Of a stretch of 64,000 bases of DNA, positions 1-9,068 are shown piece by piece. How positions within the stretch are numbered: the first letter of the stretch is position 1; each line of letters starts with the position of its first letter. The notes below the pieces were generated by a model. That model was not told where the DNA came from and ran no database searches. It saw only the letters and a program-made list of their open reading frames with translations. The DNA is from Chitinophaga agri (lineage in GTDB: Bacteria > Bacteroidota > Bacteroidia > Chitinophagales > Chitinophagaceae), in the NCBI RefSeq assembly GCF_010093065.1, contig NZ_CP048113.1, forward strand, positions 6,900,001 to 6,964,000, given 5' to 3'. Made by a program: the position numbers and the translations under genes.

Positions 1-519
1 GGTTACCTGATCGGTAGTCAGCAGGGTAACAAAGCACCGCTGCCGCCTAAAGCAGAGCTTAACTGGTGGTATCAGTTCTACTTCGCTACCGAACGTGGCC
101 GTGAAGGATATAAAGAGAACACGCTTGCATTCAATAAACTGATCTGGCAGACTGCTTCCCCAAAATGGAATTTCAGTGATGCCACTTATCATCAGTCTGC
201 AACCGCATTTGATAATCCCGATCATGTACAGATCGTTATTGATAATTACCGCTGGAGACTGGGACTGGCCAAAGGAGAAGCAAAATACGACGAACTGGAA
301 AAGAAACTGGCTACAGCACCTGCGATCACCGTACCAAGTGTGACCCTCGAAGGAGACGCCAATGGTGCACCACATCCTGATCCGGCTAACTATGCCGCTA
401 AGTTCACTGGCAGGTATGCCCACCATACTATCGGTGGCGGAGTTGGACACAATTTACCGCAGGAAGCACCACAGGCATTCGCAGATGCGATCATCGAAGT
501 GAATAATTTTTCTAAATAG
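1..519 (+). CDS. Alpha/beta hydrolase, C-terminal part (5' end outside window)
   Basis: The reading frame is open from the first base and ends at TAG 517-519, giving 172 residues of a protein whose N-terminus lies upstream. The sequence reads as the second half of an epoxide-hydrolase/haloalkane-dehalogenase-like alpha/beta hydrolase: a Trp/Tyr-rich lid region (ELNWWYQFYFATERGREGY), a stretch ending in the strand before the acid residue (ITVPSVTLEGDANGAPHP), and near the end GGGVGHNLPQEAPQAFADAI, where the His of GHNLPQE is the expected catalytic histidine. The nucleophile elbow is not in the window, so the substrate cannot be inferred. A hairpin terminator follows 23 bases after the stop. 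Confidence 0.8.
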   Translation, partial: GYLIGSQQGNKAPLPPKAELNWWYQFYFATERGREGYKENTLAFNKLIWQTASPKWNFSDATYHQSATAFDNPDHVQIVIDNYRWRLGLAKGEAKYDELEKKLATAPAITVPSVTLEGDANGAPHPDPANYAAKFTGRYAHHTIGGGVGHNLPQEAPQAFADAIIEVNNFSK

Positions 520-541
520 GCGGGGGGATTACAACAGACAG

Positions 542-571
542 GAGGTCTGCTCATCAGAGCGGGCCTCTTTT
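542..571 (+). terminator. Rho-independent terminator after the alpha/beta hydrolase
   Basis: A 10-bp stem (542-551 with 558-567, G.U pairs allowed) with a 6-base loop is followed by TTTT. It overlaps the earliest possible TTG start of the next gene at 570, which argues that the next gene starts further downstream. Confidence 0.8.
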
Positions 572-653
572 GCTTACTGCAGATATCCCTCCCGTAAATT
601 CTCCCGCTGGCGTAATATTTGGACCCTGCATACTTAAATATAAGTGTTCAGAT

Positions 654-1418
654 ATGGATGTGATTGATCAGTTTTATGCAGGTACCAGCGGACTGGTATT
701 ACCCGTGCCCAATAAACAGGCGTACCCTCCTGCCTATAAGGACAAAAGCAGACTTACCTTCTATGCGTCCCTGTTTAATAGTCTGGAGGTGAACAGTTCG
801 TTTTATAAGATTCCGATGGCCGGTACGACCAGGCGGTGGGCAACGGAAGTGCCGGAGGGATTTGCCTTTACCTTCAAATTATTCAGGGGAATTACGCATA
901 ACAAGGGCCTTGATTTCGACCCCGCGGTGGTGACACAATTCATGCAGGTCATTGATCAGGTGGGCGACAGGAAAGGGGCATTACTGATCCAGTTCCCGGC
1001 CAGTATTGTATTCGACAGTTTCGGGCAACTGGAGCGGCTGCTGGATGTTATCCGGCAATGTGATCCGGATGCCTCCTGGGATATATGCATTGAATACCGG
1101 CATCCATCCTGGTATGAAAGCGAGACGTTCGAGTTGCTGGCGGATTACAACGCCGCCATGGTCCTCCATGACATGCCTAAAAGTACGCCACCAGACATTA
1201 GGTCTTCTGTGCGCTTTGCCTACCTGCGGTTTCACGGACCAGCCGGTGATTATAAGGGTGGTTATCCCGATAAGGTCTTACAACAGTATACCAACAGGAT
1301 CCATGGATGGTTAGATGAAGGGAAGCGGGTCTATACCTATTTCAATAACACGGCCGGAGACGCGCTCCCTAATCTCGAAACACTCCGCAGACAGGTGAAC
1401 GGTATAGCCACCAAATGA
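654..1418 (+). CDS. DUF72 (YecE-like) protein
   Basis: This 254-residue protein matches the DUF72/YecE family, a TIM-barrel-like family of unknown biochemical function. Recognisable features are the N-terminal FYAGTSG segment, SRLTFYASLFNSLEVNSSFYK around residues 32-52, LLIQFPAS, CIEYRHPSW and the LRFHGPAG motif, with Arg-His and Arg-Phe-His-Gly typical of the family. The frame is open back to a TTG at 570, but that codon lies inside the upstream terminator, so ATG 654 is preferred. It appears to be a single-gene unit. Function beyond the family name is not known. Confidence 0.85.
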   Translation: MDVIDQFYAGTSGLVLPVPNKQAYPPAYKDKSRLTFYASLFNSLEVNSSFYKIPMAGTTRRWATEVPEGFAFTFKLFRGITHNKGLDFDPAVVTQFMQVIDQVGDRKGALLIQFPASIVFDSFGQLERLLDVIRQCDPDASWDICIEYRHPSWYESETFELLADYNAAMVLHDMPKSTPPDIRSSVRFAYLRFHGPAGDYKGGYPDKVLQQYTNRIHGWLDEGKRVYTYFNNTAGDALPNLETLRRQVNGIATK

Positions 1419-1630
1419 AAAGAGACGGCCAGTGGCAGTCTCCAAGCCAAGGTCAACAGGGGTGTTGTTTTTCATGAGTAACTGAATAATAGGTGAAGGG
1501 AATATTCAGCTGCAAGTTAATGTATTCTCTTAATCATGCAACAGCGCGGTTAATCCTATCTGTTCCTGCATTATTTGCATTACATTTAGGTAGGTTTAAA
1601 AATATCCATTGATCTGTTAAGACTATACTT

Positions 1631-1882
1631 ATGAATGTCATTCCTCTGACACTGCTGCAGGCTGCCATGCTTGGCGGTATCCTGATATTGCCGATGATAA
1701 TGATCGCCTTACTTTGTATTTTCCTGTATAACTTTCTGCACAGGATCTTTAGTAAAAAGATCTCCGATCCTGATGACCTGGACCGCACCGTTATCTGGCT
1801 GAAAAGTATCATGATACCCGGCATACTGGGTGGTGCATTGATGTACTGGTACTGGAATATGCTGATGCAGATCAGGTTTTAA
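1631..1882 (+). CDS. Small two-helix membrane protein, function unknown
   Basis: The 83-residue product has a long hydrophobic stretch at about residues 8-38 and a second at about 58-78, separated by a charged loop containing KKISDPDDLDR. This is a plausible hairpin inner-membrane protein. The start ATG is the only reasonable one. No family is recognised. A convergent terminator at 1972-2009 separates it from the next gene, which runs the other way. The reverse-strand frame over the same bases looks like a shadow. Confidence 0.55.
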   Translation: MNVIPLTLLQAAMLGGILILPMIMIALLCIFLYNFLHRIFSKKISDPDDLDRTVIWLKSIMIPGILGGALMYWYWNMLMQIRF

Positions 1883-1971
1883 TTAAATTATATCCCACCG
1901 GGGAACATGCCCGTGTATCCCGGCAGGAGGTATTATTTACTGCCTGCAAGCTGTCATTTTCCCTGTAAGGG

Positions 1972-2009
1972 CAAAACAAAACAGGCTTTCCCCGCAGAGA
2001 AAGCCTGTT
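1972..2009 (-). terminator. Terminator of the HEAT/cytochrome c gene
   Basis: A perfect 11-bp stem (1980-1990 with 1999-2009, 8-base loop) is followed on the minus strand by a T-rich tail (TTGTTTTG). It sits 36 bases after the stop codon of the minus-strand gene ending at 2045. Confidence 0.85.
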
Positions 2010-2044
2010 CATACATCCGCCAGGCGGATCAGGTATTTGAAATA

Positions 2045-5000
2045 TTAATTGTCTGTTTTCTGTTCTGCCAGGAAGCTCACCACATCCCTGATCTCTTTTT
2101 TTGAAAGTAACAGTTTCATGTCTGGCATGCTCGACTGCGCGTATTTCTTGTTGGTGATCTGATCAGCCGGAATGGTACGTTCTGTCTGTCCTTCTTTGAT
2201 GGTCAGACTTGACTTAGTCTCTCCCTGGAGTATCCCTGTCACTTTCTTTCCATCCTTCAGGTCCAGCGTTACCATACCAAATCCGGGTGCCAGCCGTGCA
2301 CTCGGAGAGATGAGCGCCTGTAAGATCTGTTCTCTTGTAATACGGCTGGCTACACCATTTAACCGTGGGCCCGCATTGCCGCCTTTGTCGTCATATGAGT
2401 GGCAGCGCATACACTGTGAGTTCTGGTTATCGAAGAAAATGTGTCTGCCGCGTCCTGGATCACCCCCCTGCAGGCAACTATTATAAGAAGCCATCAGGTC
2501 GTCCGGCGACATTTTGCTGTTCACAGCCTTGTATTGAGCGATCAGCGTAGCGGAACGACTACTATCGATCGCTTCACCCAGTTCAAGATAGATATCCGGA
2601 TCAAGTTTACCGGTAGACATTTTGGTTAATAGTTCACCGAGCGGTTTTTCCGTATACTGCGCAGGCAGTTTACCTAATGTGAGCAAAGCGGCCTGTTTCT
2701 CTTCGGCGGTCTTGTTGGCGATCACACCCATCAGCAGGTTAACCATGACACCTTCAGAGATGTGTAGTTTCCCCAGCATATCCAGACCGGCCACGCGCAC
2801 TGTTTTTTCTCTGTCGCTCAGGGCCAGGGTGATGCCCTGTTCCACACCAGCATCCTGAAGGTCTACAAGTGCTCTCAGAGAGGCCACACGCATGTCAGCG
2901 TCTTTATCTGCTTTCACACCTGCGAGCAGGGCTGCGCCAGCTTGTTTGATCTGCAGTTTGGCAATTGCTTTTGCTGCACTGATACGTACCGGCAATTCCT
3001 TATCCTTCAGCAGGGCGATCAGCGGAGAGGTAGAGAGGCTTACCGCAGGCGCCGCATTCCTTTTTATTTCACCCCGCAGTCGGCCATCTACACGGTCAAG
3101 TACCGATGGTTTTGCCCATACACTTAACGCGTCGATGGCTTCCGCACGCATCGCTGCCGGACTACCGGTTTGCTGTGCATAGGTGACCAGGTTATGCAAT
3201 GCGCTGTCCGTCCCGAGTCGCAGGTTGGCGTTGATCGCACGACGGATCAGGGCTTCGTTTTTAAAGCTGGTGGTGACGAGCAGATTCGCTAACGCAGGCA
3301 ACGCATCTTTCACCGACAGGTCATCGTTGATGGCGCGGGCTGCTTCTGTTGCTACGAATTCGTCTTTATCATTTACAAATGCAGCCAGTCCCGGGTGACT
3401 CATTCTTCTGAGCGCCACAACTGCTGCAATGCGCAGTGCGCGGGAAGGACTGTTGGCCAGCGCTACCAGGGGGGCCGGCTGACCGATACGGGAGAGTGCT
3501 AATGCACCGGCATGACGCTGATAGGCATCTACATCATTATTCGCTTCGAGGAAGGCGATGAGTGGTTGCACCGCCGGCGCGTAGGCTATTCTGCCCAGTG
3601 CTTCTGCCGCAAAGAAACGTGCACGGCTGGCAGTATCTTTTAATATAGGTACCAGTGCAGGACCGGCTTCTTTATAACGGATGTCGCCCAGCCATTTTGC
3701 TGCCTGTGCACGGATCTCAGGATCACTGTCCTGCAGCAATGGCAGTAGTACTTTCGCGTATTTTTTATCCTGACGGGCCAGCTGACTTAATCCCCAGATG
3801 GCGTGTACTCTTGCCAGCTGATGATCAGTTTGTTTCAGCGCCTGTTCAAACAGGGGGACTCCTTTGTCTTTACGTTTTACCAGTTCGAACTGTGCCTTCA
3901 TACGTACACGCATATCCGGATTGCTGAGAAGTGCGGCCAGGTCATCTTCCTTACGTGAACTGAAGTCGGCTGCCAGCAGCGCTTTGGTATTTTTACGCTC
4001 CGCGGATGCAGCACCAGTTTTATCATCCAGTTTCCAGATACGACCGTAGTTGTGTGTGCCCCAGCCGTCGATCCAGTCTGCTACATACAGGGCGCCATCG
4101 GGACCAAAGTCGATACCGGTAGCCAGTATGCCGCCGAGTACTTTTTTATGTTCACCCAATTCGAAGGAAGCACCTTTCGGGTTGAGCTTAAAGGCGTGTA
4201 CACCAGAGTTGGAAGGGTTACCTACGAATTCTGCTACGAAGAAGGTGTTCTTGTAGGCAGGGCCTAAAGCCGTACCCGGATTATAAACGAAACCGGCAGG
4301 GCCACTTACGAAGTTGCTGATGCAGGGTGTGATGTAAGCCGCCTGTCCTTCGAAGCGGGGCAGGTACATTTTTTCGTCCATCCAAACTTTGTAGGTGTTG
4401 TTATCAGGATCGTTGTATTTACCGTATTGCCAGTTAGCGCGCCATCCCTGGTCACTACCATTCACGAGATATACGAGACGTTCTTTTTCACCCGGGTGGT
4501 CACCGTCATTGTCTTCACTGATAATGTTACCATATTCATCAAAGGCAAATTCATGTGTGTTTCTGATACCGTGGGCAAAGATCTCAAAGTCGCTGCCATC
4601 GGGATTGGAGCGGGCCAGCACACCGCTGTTGGGGAATGACCATTCTTTCCCGTCAGGACCTTTGCCGTTAAAGCCGATATCGCCTATCTGCCAGTAGATA
4701 CGGCCATCAGGACCCATTTCCACACCGGACATCCCGTGGCCGCTAAAGCCGACGTGTACCGCGTATCCATGGGAGATAGAAGTCTTTTCGTCAGCAATGC
4801 CGTCATGGTTTTTATCCCTGAGACGCCACAGGTCGGGGGCTACGGCGAAATAGAGATCATCGCCATCGCTCAGTACACCGCCACCTACGTCGGTCACTTC
4901 ATCGTGAAAGTCATTTACGACTAATTGTGCCTGATCGGCCACACCATCACCGGAGACATCATCCAGCCGGTATACCAGTTCTTTTTCTATGGTAAGATCG

Positions 5001-5458
5001 CGCCAGTCGTGAGAGCCGTCATGGTTCAGGTCTTCCAGCCACTCGTTCTTCTTACTGTTTTCAGGAGACAGCTCTTTATGCAGGAATGCGCGGCGGTCTT
5101 CTACCGTTTGCAGACTGATCGATGGGATCTCCCAGTCCCGGTGTCCGCGTATGTCAAACTCAGAATGCTTCTGCCGGTCTGTGGTGGTGTAATAGATCCT
5201 TCCCTGATCGTCTACATCGATGGCGACAGGAGAGACCACGAGAGAGTCGATACCCCACAGTGTGAGCGACAGCCCTTCAGCCAGTTCAGGTTTCACGATA
5301 GTGCCAATAGAGTCTGCCAGATGGGCTGTCAGCGTAGCGTCCATTCTTTTGATCTGTTTGTCCGCCGGGCCACTGTCCTGTTTACAGGCAGGCAGGCAAG
5401 CCACAGAAAAGAGCAGTGATGCCAGAATTGGATCTTTTAAAGCATGCAGTTTTTTCAT
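2045..5458 (-). CDS. Membrane-bound dehydrogenase/HEAT-repeat/cytochrome c protein (PVC-type heme-binding)
   Basis: An 1137-residue exported protein. The order is a signal peptide with Cys near residues 21-25 (probable lipoprotein), a beta-propeller dehydrogenase-like domain (about 60-490), roughly 400 residues of HEAT repeats (VPLLQDSDPEIRAQAAKWLG and similar), and a C-terminal cytochrome c domain with heme motif CMRCH near residue 1016 and a probable Met ligand in SSMPDM near 1108. Three DxNxDGxxD-like calcium loops occur at about 143-226. This is the layout of the PVC-type heme-binding CxxCH family (membrane-bound dehydrogenase domain plus Pirellula/Verrucomicrobium-type heme domain). It probably oxidises a sugar or alcohol at the envelope; the substrate is unknown. 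ATG 5458 is preferred over TTG 5470 because it starts the signal peptide directly. Confidence 0.85.
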   Translation of the reverse strand: MKKLHALKDPILASLLFSVACLPACKQDSGPADKQIKRMDATLTAHLADSIGTIVKPELAEGLSLTLWGIDSLVVSPVAIDVDDQGRIYYTTTDRQKHSEFDIRGHRDWEIPSISLQTVEDRRAFLHKELSPENSKKNEWLEDLNHDGSHDWRDLTIEKELVYRLDDVSGDGVADQAQLVVNDFHDEVTDVGGGVLSDGDDLYFAVAPDLWRLRDKNHDGIADEKTSISHGYAVHVGFSGHGMSGVEMGPDGRIYWQIGDIGFNGKGPDGKEWSFPNSGVLARSNPDGSDFEIFAHGIRNTHEFAFDEYGNIISEDNDGDHPGEKERLVYLVNGSDQGWRANWQYGKYNDPDNNTYKVWMDEKMYLPRFEGQAAYITPCISNFVSGPAGFVYNPGTALGPAYKNTFFVAEFVGNPSNSGVHAFKLNPKGASFELGEHKKVLGGILATGIDFGPDGALYVADWIDGWGTHNYGRIWKLDDKTGAASAERKNTKALLAADFSSRKEDDLAALLSNPDMRVRMKAQFELVKRKDKGVPLFEQALKQTDHQLARVHAIWGLSQLARQDKKYAKVLLPLLQDSDPEIRAQAAKWLGDIRYKEAGPALVPILKDTASRARFFAAEALGRIAYAPAVQPLIAFLEANNDVDAYQRHAGALALSRIGQPAPLVALANSPSRALRIAAVVALRRMSHPGLAAFVNDKDEFVATEAARAINDDLSVKDALPALANLLVTTSFKNEALIRRAINANLRLGTDSALHNLVTYAQQTGSPAAMRAEAIDALSVWAKPSVLDRVDGRLRGEIKRNAAPAVSLSTSPLIALLKDKELPVRISAAKAIAKLQIKQAGAALLAGVKADKDADMRVASLRALVDLQDAGVEQGITLALSDREKTVRVAGLDMLGKLHISEGVMVNLLMGVIANKTAEEKQAALLTLGKLPAQYTEKPLGELLTKMSTGKLDPDIYLELGEAIDSSRSATLIAQYKAVNSKMSPDDLMASYNSCLQGGDPGRGRHIFFDNQNSQCMRCHSYDDKGGNAGPRLNGVASRITREQILQALISPSARLAPGFGMVTLDLKDGKKVTGILQGETKSSLTIKEGQTERTIPADQITNKKYAQSSMPDMKLLLSKKEIRDVVSFLAEQKTDN

Positions 5459-6171
5459 ATGAGGAAGCAAATAATTGTCGTTTGTACACGGTTGTGTTAT
5501 GACCGATTAAGATAGGGTAAAAAAAATGCAGAAGTGAATAATTTTTTTGGGCGGACATGTGGTGGTAATGGGTGGTATGCAGGCAGGGGAATGGAAGCGG
5601 ATCTGTTCATTGTAAAATAGGGGATGGGTCCACAATGGACGTTGAGGCAGTTGTTGTGCTGTGATGGGAGTAGGTTTAGGCGTAAATTATTTATATTCAA
5701 TTTTTTGTGTGATGTTTGGCCATGCGTGTCACAGCAATGATGTATGTTATTTCCGTTGAGTGCAGGATGAGTGGTAGTTCAATCGGGTGTTTGTGTGTTA
5801 TTGTTCAGGTAAGCTTCAGGTAAGCTTTCTCCTCCGTTTCTCCTCCGTCTTTAAACGGAGGAGAAACGGAGGAGAAAGCTTACCTGAACAGTACACGATC
5901 GATGCTGCACACAAGGTAGGCTGACCTTGAAATAACCCACTGCTACCGCAATGCCTCCCTGAATTTTCTGGGCTGAAATTGCGTATTTCCCGCAGGTTTT
6001 TTTTCCTTTTTCCGGTGTAGATTTGTGATATGATCAGTGAGGGATCAGCACTATTTTCTGCATAAAGCGCCCCTATGCAGATGATGGTTTTCCAGGGTAG
6101 GCATACACGGGTACACATACAAAGATGGCAACGATTGTATGACAGACAGCGACGCCGCCAGGGATCAATGA
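5459..6171. other. 713-base intergenic region with a long perfect inverted repeat
   Basis: No convincing gene is seen between the two minus-strand genes. Short open frames here have no protein-like composition. The striking content is the 34-bp inverted repeat at 5815-5888, listed separately. The rest is AT-rich and unremarkable. Confidence 0.6.
5815..5888. repeat. 34-bp perfect inverted repeat with internal direct repeats
   Basis: Arms 5815-5848 and 5855-5888 are exact reverse complements, with a 6-base spacer CTTTAA. Each arm contains two copies of TCTCCTCCGT in tandem. The outer 11 bases (TTCAGGTAAGC) occur again as a direct repeat immediately upstream at 5804-5814. There is no T-tract, so it is not a standard terminator. 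A long extruding or transcribed hairpin is possible, but nothing in the sequence fixes a function. Confidence 0.9.
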
Positions 6172-6924
6172 TCAATGGATCCTGAATGCGAGTCCGGCGT
6201 TACCGAAGTAATTACTTTCTGTAGTAAAGAGAGTATGACCGAATGCCAGATGTACCAGCCAGTCGGCTGACAGGTGATATAAGAACCCACCGTCGGCATT
6301 ATGAACTGGTGATTCTCCGGCAGCAAACTGTCCAAAGTATTCACCAAAGACGGATAGATGATCTGTTAGTTCATATTTTACATCTCCACTCAGCTGCCAG
6401 CCCCACTGCTTTTCAAATGCTTCCTGTTTATAGGAGGCGTTAGCGGCAACAGTGAGTTTATCGAACGCTTTCTCGAGCACGAGCACAAATAGTGGCGACC
6501 AGTAGCCATAGTTCCCTTTTTTCGAGGTAATTGGAATGTGCAGATAAGAGATGAGCGATATGTCAGGTAAGCTTTTTTTGTCTTTCAGCAATGCGATCTT
6601 CGTGCTTAACGCCAGCGGATACTGCCCCTGTGTTGTTTCGGAGATAAAGAGATCCCGTTCTTTGCCCTGTTCGACCAATAGTCTGGCCTCGACGTTTTTG
6701 AGCAATCCATATCGCAGTAACGAAGAGGATATCAGGGCTGTTTGCCCGGAGCTGAATTTATTGTAGTAGAATTCTGTCTCAAGCTGGAGACTTTTGGGGT
6801 CAATAACAGTGGCGCCATCTGTCTGGTCAGGACGGTCTGTATTGATCTTCTCCTGCCCGTTGGCAGTCATCGCATATACGCAGAAGAAGGCTGTCAGCAC
6901 AGTTAGTATGCGCCTGTTGGTCAT
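6172..6924 (-). CDS. Outer membrane transporter-like protein, phenol MetA-degradation family
   Basis: The product is 250 residues from the chosen start, with a signal peptide ending near MTANGQ. The mature N-terminus carries NTDRPDQTDGATVIDPKSLQ, the hallmark of the Phenol_MetA_deg / putative transporter family, followed by alternating short amphipathic strands (FYYNKF, WQLSGDVKYEL, LSVFGEYFGQF, GNAGLAFRIH) typical of a beta-barrel. It probably resides in the outer membrane; the transported substrate is unknown. ATG 6924 puts the basic residues NRR directly ahead of the hydrophobic core; an upstream ATG at 6945 would add seven residues. It stands alone, with long gaps on both sides. Confidence 0.75.
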   Translation of the reverse strand: MTNRRILTVLTAFFCVYAMTANGQEKINTDRPDQTDGATVIDPKSLQLETEFYYNKFSSGQTALISSSLLRYGLLKNVEARLLVEQGKERDLFISETTQGQYPLALSTKIALLKDKKSLPDISLISYLHIPITSKKGNYGYWSPLFVLVLEKAFDKLTVAANASYKQEAFEKQWGWQLSGDVKYELTDHLSVFGEYFGQFAAGESPVHNADGGFLYHLSADWLVHLAFGHTLFTTESNYFGNAGLAFRIH

Positions 6925-7233
6925 AAGTAGTAAATAATTAGTCATTGATAATTGGCTGTAAACGGGAGTTTATTATACAATAAGGCTGCCAACTATATGC
7001 CGGTGATCAGCTGGAAATTATTTAATACTGTTTAGTGATCAATAGATGACTGCTGTGTAACAGGCTATATATTTCCTGGTATGGCCGGACAACCAGTGCA
7101 ATAGCTGTCAAACCATACCAGGCACGAAGATATATGCAACGTAATCGGGTATACTCTTATTGGGGTGTTCACTATGTAGTGATTTACCTGTAGTGATCTT
7201 TAGATCAGCAAACGCCGGCATCGGATAACTATT

Positions 7234-7725
7234 TTACCGGCTCTTTGATCTGGCACTTTTATACAGCATTACCACAGCTGTTGTGGCCAATGCTGTTAGT
7301 GCGATTTTTTTTATCAATCCGGCACGATTGTATTTCCAGGCTGCTTTCCAGCCTTTCTCTGCAAAGATGTTGGGTACATGTCCCTTTTTGAGATCATCGA
7401 TAATACCTTCCACCACGTTTACACGGTCGGCCAGTAACAAGGGGAGCCAGTGGCCATAGCTGGATTCACTGTGTTTAAAGGCATACCGGCGGATATTGCC
7501 ACTTAGTCCTTCAGGTGGGCAGGACGTACCGAAAACAGCTGAAACGCCCGGACGTTCATTGGAATGAAGTATCTCAACGGTAACCGGTTGCTGCGGAGGG
7601 CGTTCCCAGTTGGTCCGCTGATGGTCATCGCCGGTATATTTCTTTATGGGGTATGTGGGCTCATTTTCAGGATCCGCATCTACGCCCCAACCTTTGATAT
7701 GTGCAAATTTTTTCTCTAAGTCCAT
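7234..7725 (-). CDS. Hypothetical protein partnered with the zinc dehydrogenase
   Basis: A 163-residue protein with a soluble N-terminal part (VDADPENEPTYPIKKY, GTSCPPEGLSGNIRRYAFKHSES) and a single hydrophobic segment near the C-terminus (IALTALATTAVVMLYKS), so it is probably tail-anchored to the inner membrane. It starts 2-12 bases after the stop of the dehydrogenase gene and must be co-transcribed with it; ATG 7734 is an alternative start. No catalytic motif is recognised. Proteins of this shape are seen beside such dehydrogenases, but the function is unknown to me. Confidence 0.7.
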   Translation of the reverse strand: MDLEKKFAHIKGWGVDADPENEPTYPIKKYTGDDHQRTNWERPPQQPVTVEILHSNERPGVSAVFGTSCPPEGLSGNIRRYAFKHSESSYGHWLPLLLADRVNVVEGIIDDLKKGHVPNIFAEKGWKAAWKYNRAGLIKKIALTALATTAVVMLYKSARSKSR

Positions 7726-7736
7726 AGTAAGCATAT

Positions 7737-8891
7737 TTATTGTCTTGCAGACGGTGGAATAAGAATTGGTTTAATACAATTATCCAGTTTGGCAGAGAAC
7801 ATATGGTAGGCATCTGCTACCTCTTCAAGAGGGATACGATGTGAGATGATCGCTTTCGGGTCAATATAACCTGACCTGATATGCTCTATCAATCGCGGCA
7901 GCAGCCGTTTAACGGACGCCTGATTGGCGCGTATAGTAATACCTTTGTTGACTACATTGCCAATAGGGATCAGGTTATCGGTAGGACCATACACACCCAC
8001 AATAGAGACGATGCCACCTTTCTTTACGGAATTGATCGCCCAGTGTAATGCAGTGGCAGAGCCAGCCTGTAACATCATCTTTCTGCCGGTGATGGTTTGC
8101 ATGGCATTACCGGCAGCATCTCCGCCTACCGCGTCTATACAAACGTCGGCACCAAACCAGTCCGTTGTTTTCTTCAGGAATAACACAGGATCTTCCATGG
8201 AGCGGAAGTTGTATGCCTCACATTGCGCATAGTTACGGGCGAAGTCGAGTCTGTATTCAAGATGGTCGATAATGATCACCCTACCAGCGCCAAATAGCCA
8301 GGCGCATTTAGCAGCCATGATACCAACAGGCCCTGCGCCGAACACAACGACGGTATCCCCTTTTTTGATGCCGCCCATTTCGGCCGCCTGGTAGCCTGTC
8401 GGGACTACATCAGTGAGCAATACTGCGTCATCAGGGTGCATATCTTCCGGTATCACGACCGGGCCTACATCCGCGTACGGAACGCGCACATATTCCGCCT
8501 GTCCGCCATCGAAGCCACCGGCAGTATGTGAATATCCATAGATGCCTCCCACAGCAGTTGCCTCAGGATTTGATTCATGGCAATTGCCAAAAAGCTCCTG
8601 TTTACAGAAGGCGCATTTGCCGCAGGCGATGTTGAAAGGCACCAGGACTTTATCTCCTGTTTTCAGCTTTTGTACACCAGATCCAACGGTTTCGACAATG
8701 CCGATAAATTCATGGCCAAAGGTTGATCCGACGCGGGTATCCGGCACGAGTCCGTGATACAGGTGAAGGTCAGATCCGCAAATGCATGAGCGTAATACGC
8801 GGACAATTGCATCTTCCGGATGGAGTATTTCCGGTTCAGGTTTCTGTTCAGCACGGACCCTGAAAGGGCCTCTGTAGTTCATAGCGAGCAT
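7737..8891 (-). CDS. Zinc-dependent alcohol/formaldehyde dehydrogenase-like MDR protein
   Basis: A 384-residue medium-chain dehydrogenase/reductase. Catalytic zinc ligands are visible as Cys38 (RSCICGSD) and His60-Glu61 (GHE). The structural zinc loop has Cys90, 93, 96 and 104. The NAD(P)-binding Rossmann motif VVVFGAGPVGIMAA lies near residue 182. The length and the inserted segment after the structural zinc site fit the glutathione-independent formaldehyde-dehydrogenase-like branch, but the substrate cannot be set from sequence. It is the first gene of a two-gene unit with the small downstream protein. The start is ATG 8891. Confidence 0.9.
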   Translation of the reverse strand: MLAMNYRGPFRVRAEQKPEPEILHPEDAIVRVLRSCICGSDLHLYHGLVPDTRVGSTFGHEFIGIVETVGSGVQKLKTGDKVLVPFNIACGKCAFCKQELFGNCHESNPEATAVGGIYGYSHTAGGFDGGQAEYVRVPYADVGPVVIPEDMHPDDAVLLTDVVPTGYQAAEMGGIKKGDTVVVFGAGPVGIMAAKCAWLFGAGRVIIIDHLEYRLDFARNYAQCEAYNFRSMEDPVLFLKKTTDWFGADVCIDAVGGDAAGNAMQTITGRKMMLQAGSATALHWAINSVKKGGIVSIVGVYGPTDNLIPIGNVVNKGITIRANQASVKRLLPRLIEHIRSGYIDPKAIISHRIPLEEVADAYHMFSAKLDNCIKPILIPPSARQ

Positions 8892-9068
8892 AAGCGACGT
8901 TTAACATTAATAAACTATAATGGGCAGTCTGCTAGAGACCATGCACTATAGCAAGGGAGCCGAAAAACGTGCCGGGTTACAATGCTGGTAAGTCATGCTC
9001 GTACGGAGGTGAATATGAGGTTTTAAGTCACAGCAGCATTTTATAGCTGTTTATCTTCAGCCACATCA

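Noticed and set aside
5816..6175. A 119-codon frame across the long palindrome
   Set aside because: It is created partly by the inverted repeat itself and has no protein-like composition.
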